NCBI GenBank assembly: GCA_963277665.1
Contig: OY728152.1
Span: 1,187,438,357-1,187,502,356 of the forward strand
Direction: 5' to 3'
DNA from: Viscum album
Taxonomy: Eukaryota; Streptophyta; Magnoliopsida; Santalales; Viscaceae
Length of the DNA: 64,000 bases
The position numbers and the translations under genes are program-made. This document shows positions 1-12,599 of the stretch, one piece after another; within the stretch, counting starts at the first letter, position 1; the number at the start of each line of letters is the position of its first letter. The notes beneath the pieces are model-generated. The model saw nothing but the letters and a program-made list of their open reading frames with translations, did not search any database and was not told where the DNA came from.

Positions 1-2339
1 AGAATATGGATATTTTAAAGAAATTTAATGTAAAATTAAAAATAATTTCAAAGGGGTTGTATATACACAACCTAAAAATTATTAGGTTCATAATACCATT
101 AAGACTCAATGAAATGAAAATTGAGACGAAATCTCTTACTTTAATTACGGCTTAATTTTGTCACGACTGCACCTCCTAAATAAGAAATATATATTTATTA
201 AAAGTATTCTATAGAATTTTATTCTAGTAATTTATATAAATATTTATTTACTATAATAATGATATTATATTTATTAATTTCTGTTGATGAAAATTGAAGT
301 GTTTGATATCATGTTTTACATAAAAATTTCCAGTTTTGCAACACTTTTTCTATTTTATCTAAATTTGAATTACAAATTAATATAATTAGTTATAGAAGTA
401 TATGATGAATATAATTATATTTTTATATATTACATATATTTTATAACATCCACTCTTGAGGATGGTTTTATGTGTTGACATGGAAATGTCTCTATAGGTG
501 GATGATCGACCTTTTACAGGATAATGAAGGGGGAGTGTGAAGAAGTTGTTTTAAATAAGTATTTATATAGTAGTATAACAATTACAGTAGGTTAACATCT
601 TTAATATATAGTTAAATTAATGCCTATTTATTCCTTTAATTATTGGTTTTCTAATGGATGGTGGAAAAGAAAGAGGATGTGAATCCCAAAGGAGAAATGG
701 GGGTCCGGAGCATTTGTTTCCTTCGTTTTAATGACATGTTCACCAATTTATAAGTATTGAAGTTCATGTAAAATGGTTATAATTTTCATGAATTTTAGTT
801 ATAAGATATTAAAATTGTAAATGGTAATATATATAATTTTTCTAAATGGTATGACGTTGAATCACAATATAAAATTTCAGTGATAATTACTTAGATTATT
901 TTGGGAGTTTTTCTATAATTATGCACTAGTTTTGTTTAATTAATTAATAATATGTATATATATTGATCCCATAACATTAAATAGGATATAATACATATTT
1001 TATAATCATATCCAACCATAAAAATTGTTTCATGGATCTCATTGAAGTACAAATTGAAGAATGAAAATCTATCAACCACAAATGTTATAAATTGGCACCT
1101 CACAGTCGATGAAATCATTTTTAAAATAAAAGAGATATGGAATGTATTTAATTTATTTATATTCCATTAAAAATAATTAATTCTTTTTTTAGATGATACC
1201 TGAATTATAATGATCATTAGGGTAGAGGGTATTAGGAGAGTACAAGAAATGAAAAATGTAATTGAAATAAATTTAAAAGAAAAGAATGAGTATTTACCTC
1301 TTCAAATAAACTCATTGAGTACCTCATTAAGGGAAATTGGGTTGTATATTGTTGAGACAAAGAGATCCTAGATGTGTGGTATAGACCTTTAAATATGATT
1401 AGGGGAGAATTATTCAATGCTTCGAAGGAGAAGTGGTGGTATAATGTCGAGGAGAGAGGTGTTTTGGAATATTTTTTTCATTTGTTTATTATTTTGGCTC
1501 TAAAATAAGATTATTTTGAATATTCTCACAAAATATATTAATCTTATGAGTTATAGTTTGATATTACATACTTACATCATCCATGCATCACCTATGAATC
1601 AATAAATCGAGTATTTAACATTTATCATAAGTTATTATATTTTTCTATTCACAAAAAATTCATGTTGTTTAGAAAAATCCATCCATACCCTTTTTAGACA
1701 TATAGAATCAAAAAATGAACTTCATTTTATAAAAATAATTTTCTATATTTTATAAATTTAAATTTTAAATAAAATCATCATTTCCTTGAATAATACAGAT
1801 TATAAAAATATCACCCATTTTATGAAACTCTGAATAATTAACTAAGGCCTCACAAAATTATCCTAAAATAATAAAAAACAACATTAATTTAGTAATATAT
1901 TTTCCAAAAAATAACTTTTCATTTAAATAATTTTATTATTTATAAAATATTATGTAAATATTTACAACTTATAAAAACTACAACCCATAATTAGTAATTA
2001 TTAAAATATTTATTTACTTATAATATAATTCAATTACATCATATTTTCATTTATAAGATTCCTAAATTTTATTTATAATTTCATTGGTGAGGTTACTAAT
2101 AATTTTTCCAATTTACTATTCACAAGTGTCATAATTTAATTCCGATGTTCAAGTTACTATTTCATTAGAATAGGTTCCTTAACATCTAGAAATACCTCTT
2201 ACATCATTCTTTCTTCATTCATAAGGTTTATTTTGGGCTATCTTTGAGATTTCATATGATTTATATTGAATGAAATAATTTTATGTGAAATGTAAGATAT
2301 CAAATTAATTGAAATTATTTAATAGGATATGTACCATAA
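1..2339. other. AT-rich sequence, no gene recognised
   Basis: Very AT-rich DNA with stops in all frames. The longest open frames, about 60 codons, show no domain I recognise. It lies left of the truncated end of a minus-strand Ty3 relic and probably consists of older decayed repeats. I could not align it with the other repeats in the window. Confidence 0.5.
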
Positions 2340-4122
2340 AATCATTGTGTGTTATAATAACAAATTCTATTTGGGTACCGATCAGGAAACCTGAGTGAGG
2401 TGTCAATGCAACCAAATAGGCCATCACTAATAGTGTCTAAAAATTCTAGGCAATAATCGGTGTCTGTGGTTGTATAAAAAACAGTTATTAATTATAAGTA
2501 AATAGTTGTCACATTATCAATTAATCATTAATAACTACATATATTGTTGGGCTCCTGAGGATACTGGTACCACAATTCCAATGTCAGCCAGAGATAGAGT
2601 CTAAACTAAACCCAAGGGATATCTCAAATATTAATGTCCATGATTCTATTCATTATCATAATTCATATAGAATTTTTCAAAAACATAAAACATGTAAATT
2701 AGTTAAGAATTAGTAATGTTCAATATGGTATTTAACCTCAACTGCCTAAATTGAGTAATACAAAATGAAGCATAAATGATTTCTATAAAAAATGGAAAAT
2801 ATCTCATGCTATTGTCCATTAAAGTAACACACAGTCCATTTTAAAACAATATTAGATTCTATCACAACCTTATTCCCTTATGTATCACCTAGTCCTTAAG
2901 TAAATAATATAAGAAGCTATCTTAGTTTTCTCAATTTAATGTCATTCTCACACCCTGGTTATCTCATGTGTCACTCCATGCCAACATTATCCCAATCAAT
3001 TCATATTTTACCAATCATTCAAATAATTAATTCAAAAAATAATAATCCTATCAAACCCTTCAATTAATTAAATAATTAATTATATAGATCAATTTTAGAA
3101 ACACAACCATCCCATTTATTAATTCAAAATTTAACTAATAACTGCCCAAACACTATTTAACTCCACTGTTTTTTTAACAAAATCAACCATCGTAGAATAC
3201 TCGAAATTAATTCAATAATTAATTATTTAAACCAACAAACTCCATTCCAAATTTCATAATAACTAAATTAATTATTTGAATACATAAAAAATAAACTATT
3301 TAATAATACCATTACATTTCTAAAATACCATAAGAATAAATGAAATCATGCCTATAGGATTAGAATTTAGACCACCTACATTGATAGAGGTGGAAGTTGT
3401 GACAAAAAACCCTACCTCTGCGATTGAAACCATCATCTAGATTCCATTCAATGTGAAAAGGATAATTTTTTGTATCAACAGATAAAGAAGATGATGAATA
3501 ATTGGATGGAATACCATAATAATCTATATTCAGATATCCAAGTTCCATCATGAGATCACTTTTAGAATGAAACAGTCTCCCAGAAATCAATATCAAAAGA
3601 CCTATAGTGAATTGGGAGACATGCAGATTATCTTAGGTCAAAGATGGTGGTGCATGAAGGAATTTCAGTCCAAAGATGTGTTGTGTGGGGCATCTGTGGT
3701 AAAGAAGAGAATATTCTGAGGCCCTGTAGTAGAGAAGAGGTCAGTAGAGAGGGTTATATGACATCAGAGTTGGGACATAAATATATAAGGAATTATAATT
3801 ACATGGAAAAAAGTTTTATTTCTTGTCATTTAAAATTCAAGATTTATTAAACAATTTTCTAATGAAATCCTCTCAAATCCCTTTAAAAACAATAATTAAA
3901 TATTACATATGGTTTAATCTACTTACATGACACGTCACAACATGGATAAAGATTGTTACATGGGGTGTAATCCACATTTTTGACATGTCAACACATGGTG
4001 AAAAACATATGTAGGGTTATAAATTTGCAAGGTATGAATTAATAAAATCCATCAATTAAATTCCCATTGTAAGCCACAAATAATTAAAATCAGTTATAAT
4101 TGTAAAAAGGTATGATCTTACA
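2340..4122 (-). repeat. 3' LTR (truncated) of the minus-strand Ty3 relic
   Basis: Homologous to 9541-11310. The right edge is set by the terminal CA at 4121-4122, which is TG when read on the element's strand; a run of purines on the minus strand (4123-4140) lies just outside and fits a polypurine tract. About 0.4 kb of the far end is missing. Open frames inside it, such as 3360-3596 minus and 3644-3850 plus, look like chance frames. Confidence 0.7.
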
Positions 4123-4139
4123 ATCTATCACCTTAAAAA

Positions 4140-4560
4140 ATTGAACCTGAGATTTACTCTCTAGAATATATAAAATTATGATTCCAAAATATTGGGCCAC
4201 TGATATCAAATATCTATCTCCCTTTCCAAATTCTTTTACATAACACTACCGTGTTTCCATAAAACATGAACTATCAGCCTTGTCTTTCCCAAAACACATT
4301 CTTACTACAATCCCACAAACATTTCGAATACTCCTAAAAGGAATCATATATCTCTAAATCAACATCATCCACATCAATCACATGATAAGGGTATGAGAGA
4401 TACATCCAACATTTTGAAACATGGGAAACTTCATCCAAATAATTTTATTTACGCAGAAGATCCAATCAGTATGCCACCAGCCTGATTCTCTCCATTATGT
4501 GGAACGGTCCAAAAACCCAGGGTTCCAAATTTCCCTTCCTTTATATCTTGTGGTGACACA
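4140..4560 (-). pseudogene. Integrase C-terminus and chromodomain-like tail (broken)
   Basis: Minus-strand translation shows the Ty3 integrase tail: 'FGPFHIMERIRLVAY', then a decayed version of the conserved 'HDVFHVS' block, then 'HVIDVDDVDLE', which matches the link to the chromodomain in Tekay/Del elements. In the known family this region follows the integrase core and guides chromatin targeting. Several stops and frame changes make it non-coding. It lies next to the polypurine tract and 3' LTR, as expected. Confidence 0.75.
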
Positions 4561-5200
4561 ACCAAGGAGGCATCTGAAGGAATAGAAGGTATCCCTCTGT
4601 AAAAACGAGGGTTTATCCCTCTCTGTCAATAATAGACATCTATATACTATGTGTCATAGCCATTTGTTTCTGAATTCAAGCACAAATTCCCGCAACATAT
4701 CCTCAAGCACCAATATAGTACACTATAAATTCCAATGAATCTGTTTTTAGAAAGTTCTAATCAATACTAACTGTGAACTGAGTGATTTCTGAAGGCCCTA
4801 CCTGAAGCGTGAAGAAAATCATTAATCACGATCTGAAACAATTGTCTACGACACCCCATGTAGATAGACTATCTATTAAACATTTAAAACTCTTAGATGA
4901 TATATTGAGAATGTCTATCATATATGAAAGAAATTTTTTACCTTTTTCAGTCGACCCACAATAACCCAGATAGTATAATTCTTCCTCAGTATAATCAGAA
5001 GACCCAACACAATGTCTACTATTATATCTCATTCTTCCATTATGAAATGTGCAATAGTTATAGAAACCTCTAGGTCATTAATTTTCTACGTTCTCCAGCT
5101 GAAATGTGTAGTATAATGTCTTGAAACTAGATATATCCTTTTTCATTCTTGGACAATTAAACATTCCTCATATGTTACATTACCTTTTGGTCGGTCCTAG
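4560..5200 (-). pseudogene. Ty3 integrase zinc-binding and core region (broken)
   Basis: On the minus strand the segment near 5160-5030 reads 'PRMKKDISSF' followed by a decayed CxxC area, matching 'WPGMKKDI..Y...C..CQ' at the end of the integrase zinc-binding domain. Near 4700 the peptide 'VLEDMLREFVLEFRNKW' matches the block after the catalytic region ('TLEDMLRACV.DF...W'). The 68-codon open frame at 4826-5032 is one piece of this domain. Stops and frameshifts interrupt it throughout, so no enzyme can be made. Confidence 0.75.
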
Positions 5201-5559
5201 ATGCACTTCCCACATCGAGGCATGAAGTTCCTGCATGAGCTCCACTCATGTGCTTGTTGGTACAACAACTCAATTATTCATGTAGACGACCTATTCCTCA
5301 TCTATTAACAAGTCTGAATGTGTATCCCAAACTTCAAAAAATCCCCTCAAGGACAAGGACTTCAGTTACTCATACTGAATATCAAAGATCCATACCATAA
5401 GTGTTGACTCCACAGAAACTAATATGAGAGTCATATGCTCTCGTCTCTCCTAAACTACAATGTGAGTCTCATCATGCAACATCATCATCTTCAACTCATC
5501 ACTTAAATAATTAACTACTTGAGACTGAGTATTCCATCTCAATTACTCAGCTAAATTGT

Positions 5560-6680
5560 TTCCCATCACATATTTATATTACATCTCAATGTCAAAATAT
5601 TTCATATACTCAACCCATCTTCACTGTCGAGGATCCAAATCTCCTTTTGGAAAAGATATATCTAAAACTCTAGTGTTATGTAAGAACCATAAATTTATCA
5701 CCCAATAGGTAATGATGAAAATACATTAAGGCATATGCTACTACATCCAACTCGAGTTCATGGGTTCGTGAGGTCCATTCGTGTGGCCTCAACTTCTAAG
5801 ACAAATACACTAGAACTATATCCACATTCTTCAACACAACTCTGAGTATGATCCCAAAAGTGTTATAATACAACATGTATTACTCAACTAGCTTAGTTAG
5901 GATCCAGATAGGGGATGATGTAAAATTATTCTTCAACTCTTGTATGACCTTATCAAAAGCTTCTGACCCTTAAACCTTAATCCCCATTTTGGTCAATCCT
6001 AAGAGAGGCACATCCACACAAGAAAATTCCATGATGAACCCCTAATAATATCCAAATAACCCCAAAAATATATCAATATTGAATATTTTCTTGGGTAGCT
6101 GCGAAGAAACCACTGACTGAACTTTCTACAGTTCTAATGACGCACCTTCCCTTAAGATGACATGACCTAAGAATGGTACCTAATACATCCAAAACATACA
6201 CATAGATATATAGACATATATCTGATTAATTCAAAATGTAGTTAGGACAATGTAAAAATGTTTTTTATGATCATCATAACTCTTGGATTACACCAAAATT
6301 TCATTTACAAACACTGCTACAAATTGATCTATGTATGGATGAATGATACCCCAAAACAATTACTCGGTATGTCTGGAGTCTAAATTCCCAAATTAAGATA
6401 CCATGATCTCATGTCTATCATAGAAATCTCAAAAGAACATTTTAACAAGTCAACATATCTTTATTATGCTGAAGAGGACACCAGTTATTTATAGTCTAGT
6501 TTTTCAACATCCGATAATTGACACACCAGAATAGAGACTCATCAGCATTCATTATAAACATCACAATGTGATCCCCAAGGTGACATACTCATCTGGATAT
6601 ACCCACTTTCATCCAACTCCTCTACCTGAGTCTTGAGCTCTTGAAGCACTCTTGGTAACATTATATATAGTTTATCCCTG
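5560..6680 (-). pseudogene. Ty3 reverse transcriptase and RNase H (broken)
   Basis: On the minus strand, 6600-6400 contains decayed forms of 'SPWG' and 'CVNYRMLKN', matching the RT motif 'CIDYRQLNK'. Around 5880-5650 the reading 'KLRPHEWTSRTHELELDVV' followed by 'YALMYFHHYLLG' is a clear match to the Ty3 RNase H block 'LRPHEKNYPTHDLELAAVV.ALK.WRHYLYG'. The order RT then RNase H, ahead of the integrase at lower coordinates, fits Ty3 pol. Many stops. Confidence 0.78.
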
Positions 6681-6859
6681 ATAAGTTATTGGAAATGACA
6701 TCCTAAAACTACTTTATAAGTGATGGAAGTCCATCATGCATTACATCTCTATCATCGAGAAAAATACTAAAAACTTGTGCTACTATATCTCTTAGTTACT
6801 GAATGAATGGCCCCACTCAACCTCTTGGATATTCGATTCCTCAAGGTGAGAATAATTAT

Positions 6860-7200
6860 CACTCATAGGAGAATTTAATTTAACTCTCCAATGGTAACAA
6901 TAAATGTGGTCTTGTGATGTGAATAGCTAGTCCATACCCATAATTAGTTCGAGTCCTAGAATATCATGGATATAGAGATCCCACATAAAACAATACTCCT
7001 TGATCTCAAAAGAACATCCCTTTTATAAACAGATGTCTCTAGTCCTCAGTCCCAATAGTGTTATAGTCATTACTCAGGTCACAAACTCCACCCCCAGGAT
7101 CAATCCATTAACAATGTTTGCAGATATAAAAGAATGAGAGGAATTATAATCAAACAAGAAACTAAATAATATAAAATCTATAAGAATATTACATGTCACT
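6860..7200 (-). pseudogene. Ty3 aspartic protease (broken)
   Basis: Minus-strand reading near 7165 gives 'FLFDYNSSHSFISANIV', matching the retroviral-type protease active site 'LFDSGASHSFIS'; the catalytic Asp remains but the following Ser-Gly is changed. Downstream, near 6940, 'LELIMGMD' matches the second conserved block 'FDVILGMDWL'. Spacing of about 70 codons between the blocks is normal for plant Ty3 proteases. Stops make it inactive. Confidence 0.75.
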
Positions 7201-7249
7201 ATCAATAGATCATCCTTGATATCCAATAGTGAAGCATTAACTACTTTTA

Positions 7250-9050
7250 GTTTCTCTACACCAATTCCATGTGATGTTGTCTGACTCCATTGACTTGCAC
7301 CACACTATTGGTGTAGTATCTCTTTCCCAAAAGCATTTTTCCCTCTTCCTCTACATCATATGACAATATAAATCCAGTTTTCCACCTGATATGGTGTGGA
7401 TGATCCCCTTCCCACACCTTTATCCAGCCTTGTTGTACTTTCATTGACTGTCTAGACCTAGTTCATATAGAAACATAGTAGATGTACCATCTTACGGAAG
7501 CTTTTTTTATTCCACTAGAGTTTAGGGATGATTCTTCCTAAAATTCCCTGACCAACCACACTGATGGAAAACCACATTGGTAAGGGATTTTCTGATAACT
7601 CCTTTCCTTGGATACCATTCCTTCCACTAATATAGGAGAATTTTTCATAATGATCTTTCTTGTAATTAAAAGATGTACCTATAATTCATCCAATATAGAC
7701 TACTTCTCCTCCAACAGAAGAATCCCTCAGGTTCCCCTTGTAAATGAGTGCCAAATTTACCACTTCTATAAACATATTCATCTTGAAGATATTAACATGG
7801 GACTTAATTTCACACTTAATTACATCTTAAATTATATTTTTATAAAGTATCCTCATCTGCCTCCATTGATAGATAAATACCCTGCTAATTTTATAAAGAA
7901 TCTAACACGGTCCATCACACTCAAGTTTCCCTAAGTCAAACGCTAGAAATCAACTACTCTATCCTTCCTAAATGTCTCAGGGTAAAATTTCTCAAATAAC
8001 TTCTCCTAATATTCCACATAGTCCATCTTCTAGCTATCCAACCTGCGTAATGATGTCCTACTGGAAAATTAATTATACTCATAGAATATAAGCATCCAAC
8101 ATGACCATCCTCTCAGGCAGTGTCTCAAGATGGTCATGTATCATCCTAATGGAATCAACCCAAAACTTATCTCCCTTGATTCCACCCTCTCTAGTAAATG
8201 ATACAGGGTGAGACAAATAAAACTCCCTAGTCTGGTTAGATCTTCACTTTAGAACCCAACCTAGATCTCTTTTTGAAATTTATATGAATCGAGTGAAGTT
8301 ATTTCTAATCAACTGCCCTGATTCCTCACCTGGTACTATTGGTGCCTCATGATACACCTTTATAGGATCATCCAGAACCATGTACTATGGTATTCCAATC
8401 AATAAGAATCATCATGGAGGCATAACTCTACAATTCCAAACAATTACCTTAGGAAACATTTCACAAGGTTAACATATTTACATAAAAGGGATAATCACAA
8501 TAATACACAACAACTCTTTTCCAAAAATCTCTCCCAATAGTCAAATCTAAGGCTCTAGCATGGCCATTATGCATCCTAAACCTAATTACTTGCTTAATAA
8601 GGGTAAACAAATTCTCATGTTAAAGTTCCCATTTAGATACCCATCCATTCTCATTATTTCATCAACTCTCAATTTCAAATTTGGCACCATTTTCATTTTT
8701 ATTTACAAAATCTATGAAAATCAGTCAAGTTAAACAAGATACAAATAACCCATTATCCTATGAATGTCAAAAATTCTGCACATATTAATAACCCTGAATT
8801 CTTAGAATGATGCATGCAGACACAACTCTGATTACTTTCTGGACCATGAGAAAAATATTTTTAAAAAATCTCAAAAAATGATCACATCACACAACAAGTG
8901 TGTCACCCAAGGTGAAATAATATCCAAATATAAAAAACCTCAATGAAATCAACCCCACCCTAAGTACTTTGGTTTTCCCCTATACATGGGTCTACAACTC
9001 CCACACACAAGGTCATGATAATTCCTCGACTCATCCTATTCTCTGGTTTA
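7250..9050 (-). pseudogene. gag region (broken)
   Basis: This is the expected gag position between primer site and protease. Near 8210-8080 the minus strand reads 'FTREGGIKGDKFWVDSIRMI' and then 'LPERMVMLDAYIL', which fits the Retrotrans_gag core (F-x-G-x2-D-x-A-x2-W ... V-x-L-A-x2-L). The 62-codon frame at 7256-7444 (minus) falls in the gag C-terminal or linker part; I see no intact zinc knuckle. The 108-codon plus-strand frame at 7608-7934 is antisense to gag and looks accidental. Confidence 0.55.
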
Positions 9051-9095
9051 CCGTTCAGAAATAGTAAGATAAAGAATAAATAATGAAAACTATAG

Positions 9096-9108
9096 AGCTC
9101 TATTATAA
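9096..9108 (-). other. Primer binding site, decayed tRNA-iMet type
   Basis: Directly left of the LTR start at 9112 the plus strand reads 'gagctctattataatt'. This is a degenerate version of the complement of the tRNA-iMet primer site 'tggtatcagagc', which is intact at 56206-56216 in the young element. Position next to the 5' LTR supports the call. Confidence 0.5.
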
Positions 9109-9111
9109 TTT

Positions 9112-11310
9112 TGTAACATCCTGACCTGGGTGCAACATACCGATGCCCAATTCCTATGGGTCACATGACTTCAATCATGCCTCTTCATACGTTAGAGGAT
9201 ATCAAATAGAAATGATGGATGAAAATTCAATCTTGCGGATACTATACCATATTTTAACAAAATAAAACACCTATAAAAATAAATGAAAAATATTAAATGA
9301 ATATATATTTATAAACAAGGAAAATATCCCATGATAAAAAAATTTAGGAAAAGAAATATCTAGCTTAAGAAGAAAACATCCCCTTTAAAGGTACATGTCA
9401 AGTGTCTAAAAATGAAAAAAATAAAGACACCGAAGAATCCCAAGAGGATCACGACCCATGTCTGGTTACCTCATCCAATATATAATAAAATTTTTCATTC
9501 TAACCTAGGGAAATTTCCCTTACCCTGTCCAAAAAAAACAAAGTATATTTGGGATCCAATCAGGCATCCTAAGTAGGGTGTGAGTACTACTCAGATGGCT
9601 TCCACGAACAACGTCTCAAAAATCGAGTCAATAGTAGGTGCATGTATTTTTGTAAAGTAATATCTCCAATGTATAAGTAAAAATTTTATCACATTATCAA
9701 ATATTTTTTATTAACTACAATGACAACCATGTTCATGAGGATACCCATAAGTCAATACCTATGTTATCCAATGACAGAGTCTAAACTAACCCTTAGGGAT
9801 ATCACAAATCTAAATATCCATATTAACATTCATTATCATAATTCACATGGAATTTATCAAATACATTAAAAATGTGAACCAGTTAAGCATGAGTAATGTG
9901 AACCATGGGATCTGACATCGGGGGGCTAGAGTGAGTAATATAAAATGAAGAAAAAATTAAACCTAGGAAAAATGGAAAATAACTCATTTATTTTCCATGA
10001 AGGATCACACATACATTTTTCAAATAATATTATAAGTTATCATATTCTTCTTCCCTGAAGGATTATACGGTCTTTAAGTAAACAATATTACAATGTCTCT
10101 CGGTCTACTCCATTTAATATCATTATCACATCTAGGTTATCCCATGTGATACTCCATTCAAGCATTATCATATCCCATTCCCATTTCACCAATCATTCCA
10201 TTCAACAATTCTTAATTAATTAATCATATCAAACCCATCAATTAATTCCAAAATTAATTGTTTTCATCAATCTCATAAACATGACCATACCATTAATTAA
10301 TTAAAAAAATTAATTAATCACATCATAATCACTAATTATTCCCAAAATTAATTAACCATTCTACCATCACAAAATGATCAAAATTAGTTCTTCAATTAAT
10401 TATTTAAACTAACTAATTCCATTCCTAATTTCATAATCCTTGAATTAATTAATTTACACAACAAATTAATTAAATATTGAATAAAAAAATAGTTTAATCA
10501 TACAACACTATTTCTATAATAAAATATGCATAAACAAAATTTAGGAAGTAGGATTGAAATTTACACCACCTTTCTTGACAATAGAGGGAGTGGTGAGAAA
10601 AAACCCCATGTTTACGATAGCAACTAGCTTCTGGAATCCATTCAGTAATAAATAGATAATCTGTTACAAATGGATCAAGAAGAAAATTAATAACCCAAAT
10701 TAATACCTTAAAATTTTTGTCTAAATATCCAAGATCAATTGTGAAATTAGTTTAGTATTGAAGTGATCTCCCAAAAATCAATAGCAGTAGACTCGCAGTA
10801 AAGAGGGACATATTTTTATGGTCTTCACCCAAAGATAGGGGTGCATGGAGGAGTTTTAATCCATGGGGGAGGTGTATAGGGAATCTATGGAAAATATGAG
10901 ATGATTCTAGAGCATTTAAGTGGATGATTAGTGTGTTTAAAGGGTTATTCTACACTAGATTAATGACATAAATATATTGGAATTCAAAATTACACATCGT
11001 GAATTATTATTTCACGTCCTGTAAAAGTTGTAAGATAGTTCATGATTTTTTAAATAAATTTATTAAAAAACCTATTAGAAACTATAATTAAATATTACAT
11101 GTTGTGTAATAAACTATTGTGGCAAGTCTACACCAGGTGAAAGATAGATACAGGGTGTTTAATCCACTTTCGAGACATGTCAACATGTGGGGAAAAACAT
11201 TTACAGGGTTGTAAATTTTCCTGGTATGAATTAATTGAACCTAGGAATTAAATTCACATTGTCTACCATAAAAATTTAAATGGATTCATATCTAAAAATT
11301 TTGTATATTA
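9112..11310 (-). repeat. 5' LTR of the minus-strand Ty3 relic
   Basis: Starts 'tgtaacatcctgac' at 9112 and is homologous, from 9541 on, to the left LTR at 2340-4122. The right edge is approximate because the terminal bases are decayed; homology fades around 11300. A truncated LTR of the plus-strand long-LTR family begins directly after it. No gene is contained. Confidence 0.65.
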
Positions 11311-11770
11311 TAATTGTAATTAAATTAAAATTTTTTCCTTTTTTTATTAACTCAAAATAAAGTAATATTGTTGAAATAGACAATAATGATGTTTTATAAA
11401 AATAATATATTAATTAATTTTTTAAGATAATGTCAAATATTGAAATAAGACATGTTAGATATTACATGATTGAAATTTTTCTAACATGACCATTTATGGG
11501 ACAATTTTTAATTTATAAGTAAAAATTTTATGATTTAATATTGGAAAAGTTATTACTTGTGTAAAAATTTAAATTGGTTAAGTAAGAGTTAATCAAAGTT
11601 ATCTGGTGTAAAATTTTCACCAAAACATGTCTAAACTCTATTTTCTAGTGGTATAACACAATTCACAATATTTCCCTTTAATCCATATCCATTATTATTA
11701 ATTGGTATTGAGAACTATTTTAAATTATTTTACTATTTTTAGGAATTCAAAAAGTGCTCGTCAACTCAAT

Positions 11771-11779
11771 TATAAAAGG
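11771..11779 (+). promoter_or_regulatory. TATA box of LTR 1
   Basis: 'tataaaagg' followed by 'gtacctcc', matching the same site in the better-preserved LTRs at 43492 and 49895. It would set the start of the retrotransposon transcript; now surely inactive. Confidence 0.55.
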
Positions 11780-12059
11780 GTACCTCCTGCATAACAACTC
11801 CACAAAATATTGTTCCTCATAGATTGACCAGAATCTACCAATTTCTATTATAAGATTTAATAGAGGCATACAAGAGTTTTTTTCTTCCCTAAAGTCCAAC
11901 TACAGATCCCTTTAAAAAATATATAATGTATTTTTTCAATGACGAGGAAATATCCTTAACCTACCACTTTCTTTTATACAATACATTACCTACTGTATAT
12001 CTATGGTATTTATCATAAAACAATGAAATCAATCTCATAAATATTAATAAATATTTTAT

Positions 12060-12559
12060 TATTTTATGAACACCATTACACACCCGCTTTCATATATGAC
12101 AAGATGTGAATGAATCACTTGTGTGCATGTACTACTTACATTCTCCACATAGCAATTCATTTCATTATTCATCACTATACATTATGGATTTTTATTATAA
12201 TCGGTTATATCATTAAATATTTTTTTCAAAAAAAAATATAATTATGGAATTATAATATCATATGTACCTTCTTACCATCCAATCCATTGAGAAACGATAA
12301 CATCATTTATGCATATGTTTCGATTACCACCTCCATGAAGTGATGTGATTCATCATTCATTTATATTTGAATTTAATGATAATGAAGAAGTTTTTAATGA
12401 ATACATAGTATATACATGATATAAAAAACCTAAAGATTTTAATTAATATTTATCTTTATTTATTTCCATCCATAAAAAATAAAAATGCCATTCATGCGTA
12501 CAAAAGCCCTACTGTCTCTATAAATAGTTTAATCCATTTTTATCTCTAACTTTTATGGA

Positions 12560-12560
<1 letters not shown>
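12060..12560 (+). repeat. Array of about 195-bp sub-repeats in LTR 1
   Basis: Three diverged units, near 12075-12170, 12290-12360 and 12485-12540. Each contains a form of a core resembling 'taccacctccatgaa' followed by 'gatgtgattcat'. The best copy is at 12323-12352. The same array is found at the equivalent place in the other four LTRs. Confidence 0.5.

Positions 12561-12562
<2 letters not shown>

Positions 12563-12594
<32 letters not shown>
12563..12594. repeat. (AT)n microsatellite
   Basis: Uninterrupted alternating AT run of about 16 units inside LTR 1, just after the third sub-repeat. Not present at the matching position of the other LTRs. Confidence 0.95.

Positions 12595-12599
<5 letters not shown>

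Larger units (their letters stand above)
2340..11310 (-). mobile_element. Decayed Ty3/gypsy element, 2.2-kb LTRs, minus strand
   Basis: Two related non-coding blocks, 2340-4122 and 9112-11310, flank about 5 kb that reads on the minus strand as gag, protease, RT, RNase H, integrase and a chromodomain-like tail, in Ty3 order. All frames carry many stops and frameshifts. The blocks share long diverged stretches, for example the 'gagtctaaacta' area near 2600 and 9777 and the 'ggtatgaatta' area near 4032 and 11222. A purine-rich tract borders the right end of the left LTR, and a decayed tRNA-Met-like primer site borders the left end of the right LTR. The left LTR lacks the part matching 9112-9540, so the element is truncated. 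It is far older than the element at 50020-59979. Confidence 0.8.

Noticed and set aside
159..176. 'tgtcacgac' resembling the end of the GC-rich LTR (50020)
   Set aside because: Only nine bases match; the next sequence does not align and no primer site lies beside it.
7608..7934. 108-codon plus-strand frame
   Set aside because: Antisense to the gag region of a minus-strand Ty3 element; AT-rich and without a domain.
12060..12560. CRISPR-like array or satellite centromere repeat
   Set aside because: Only three diverged units, confined to LTRs of one family, in a plant genome.
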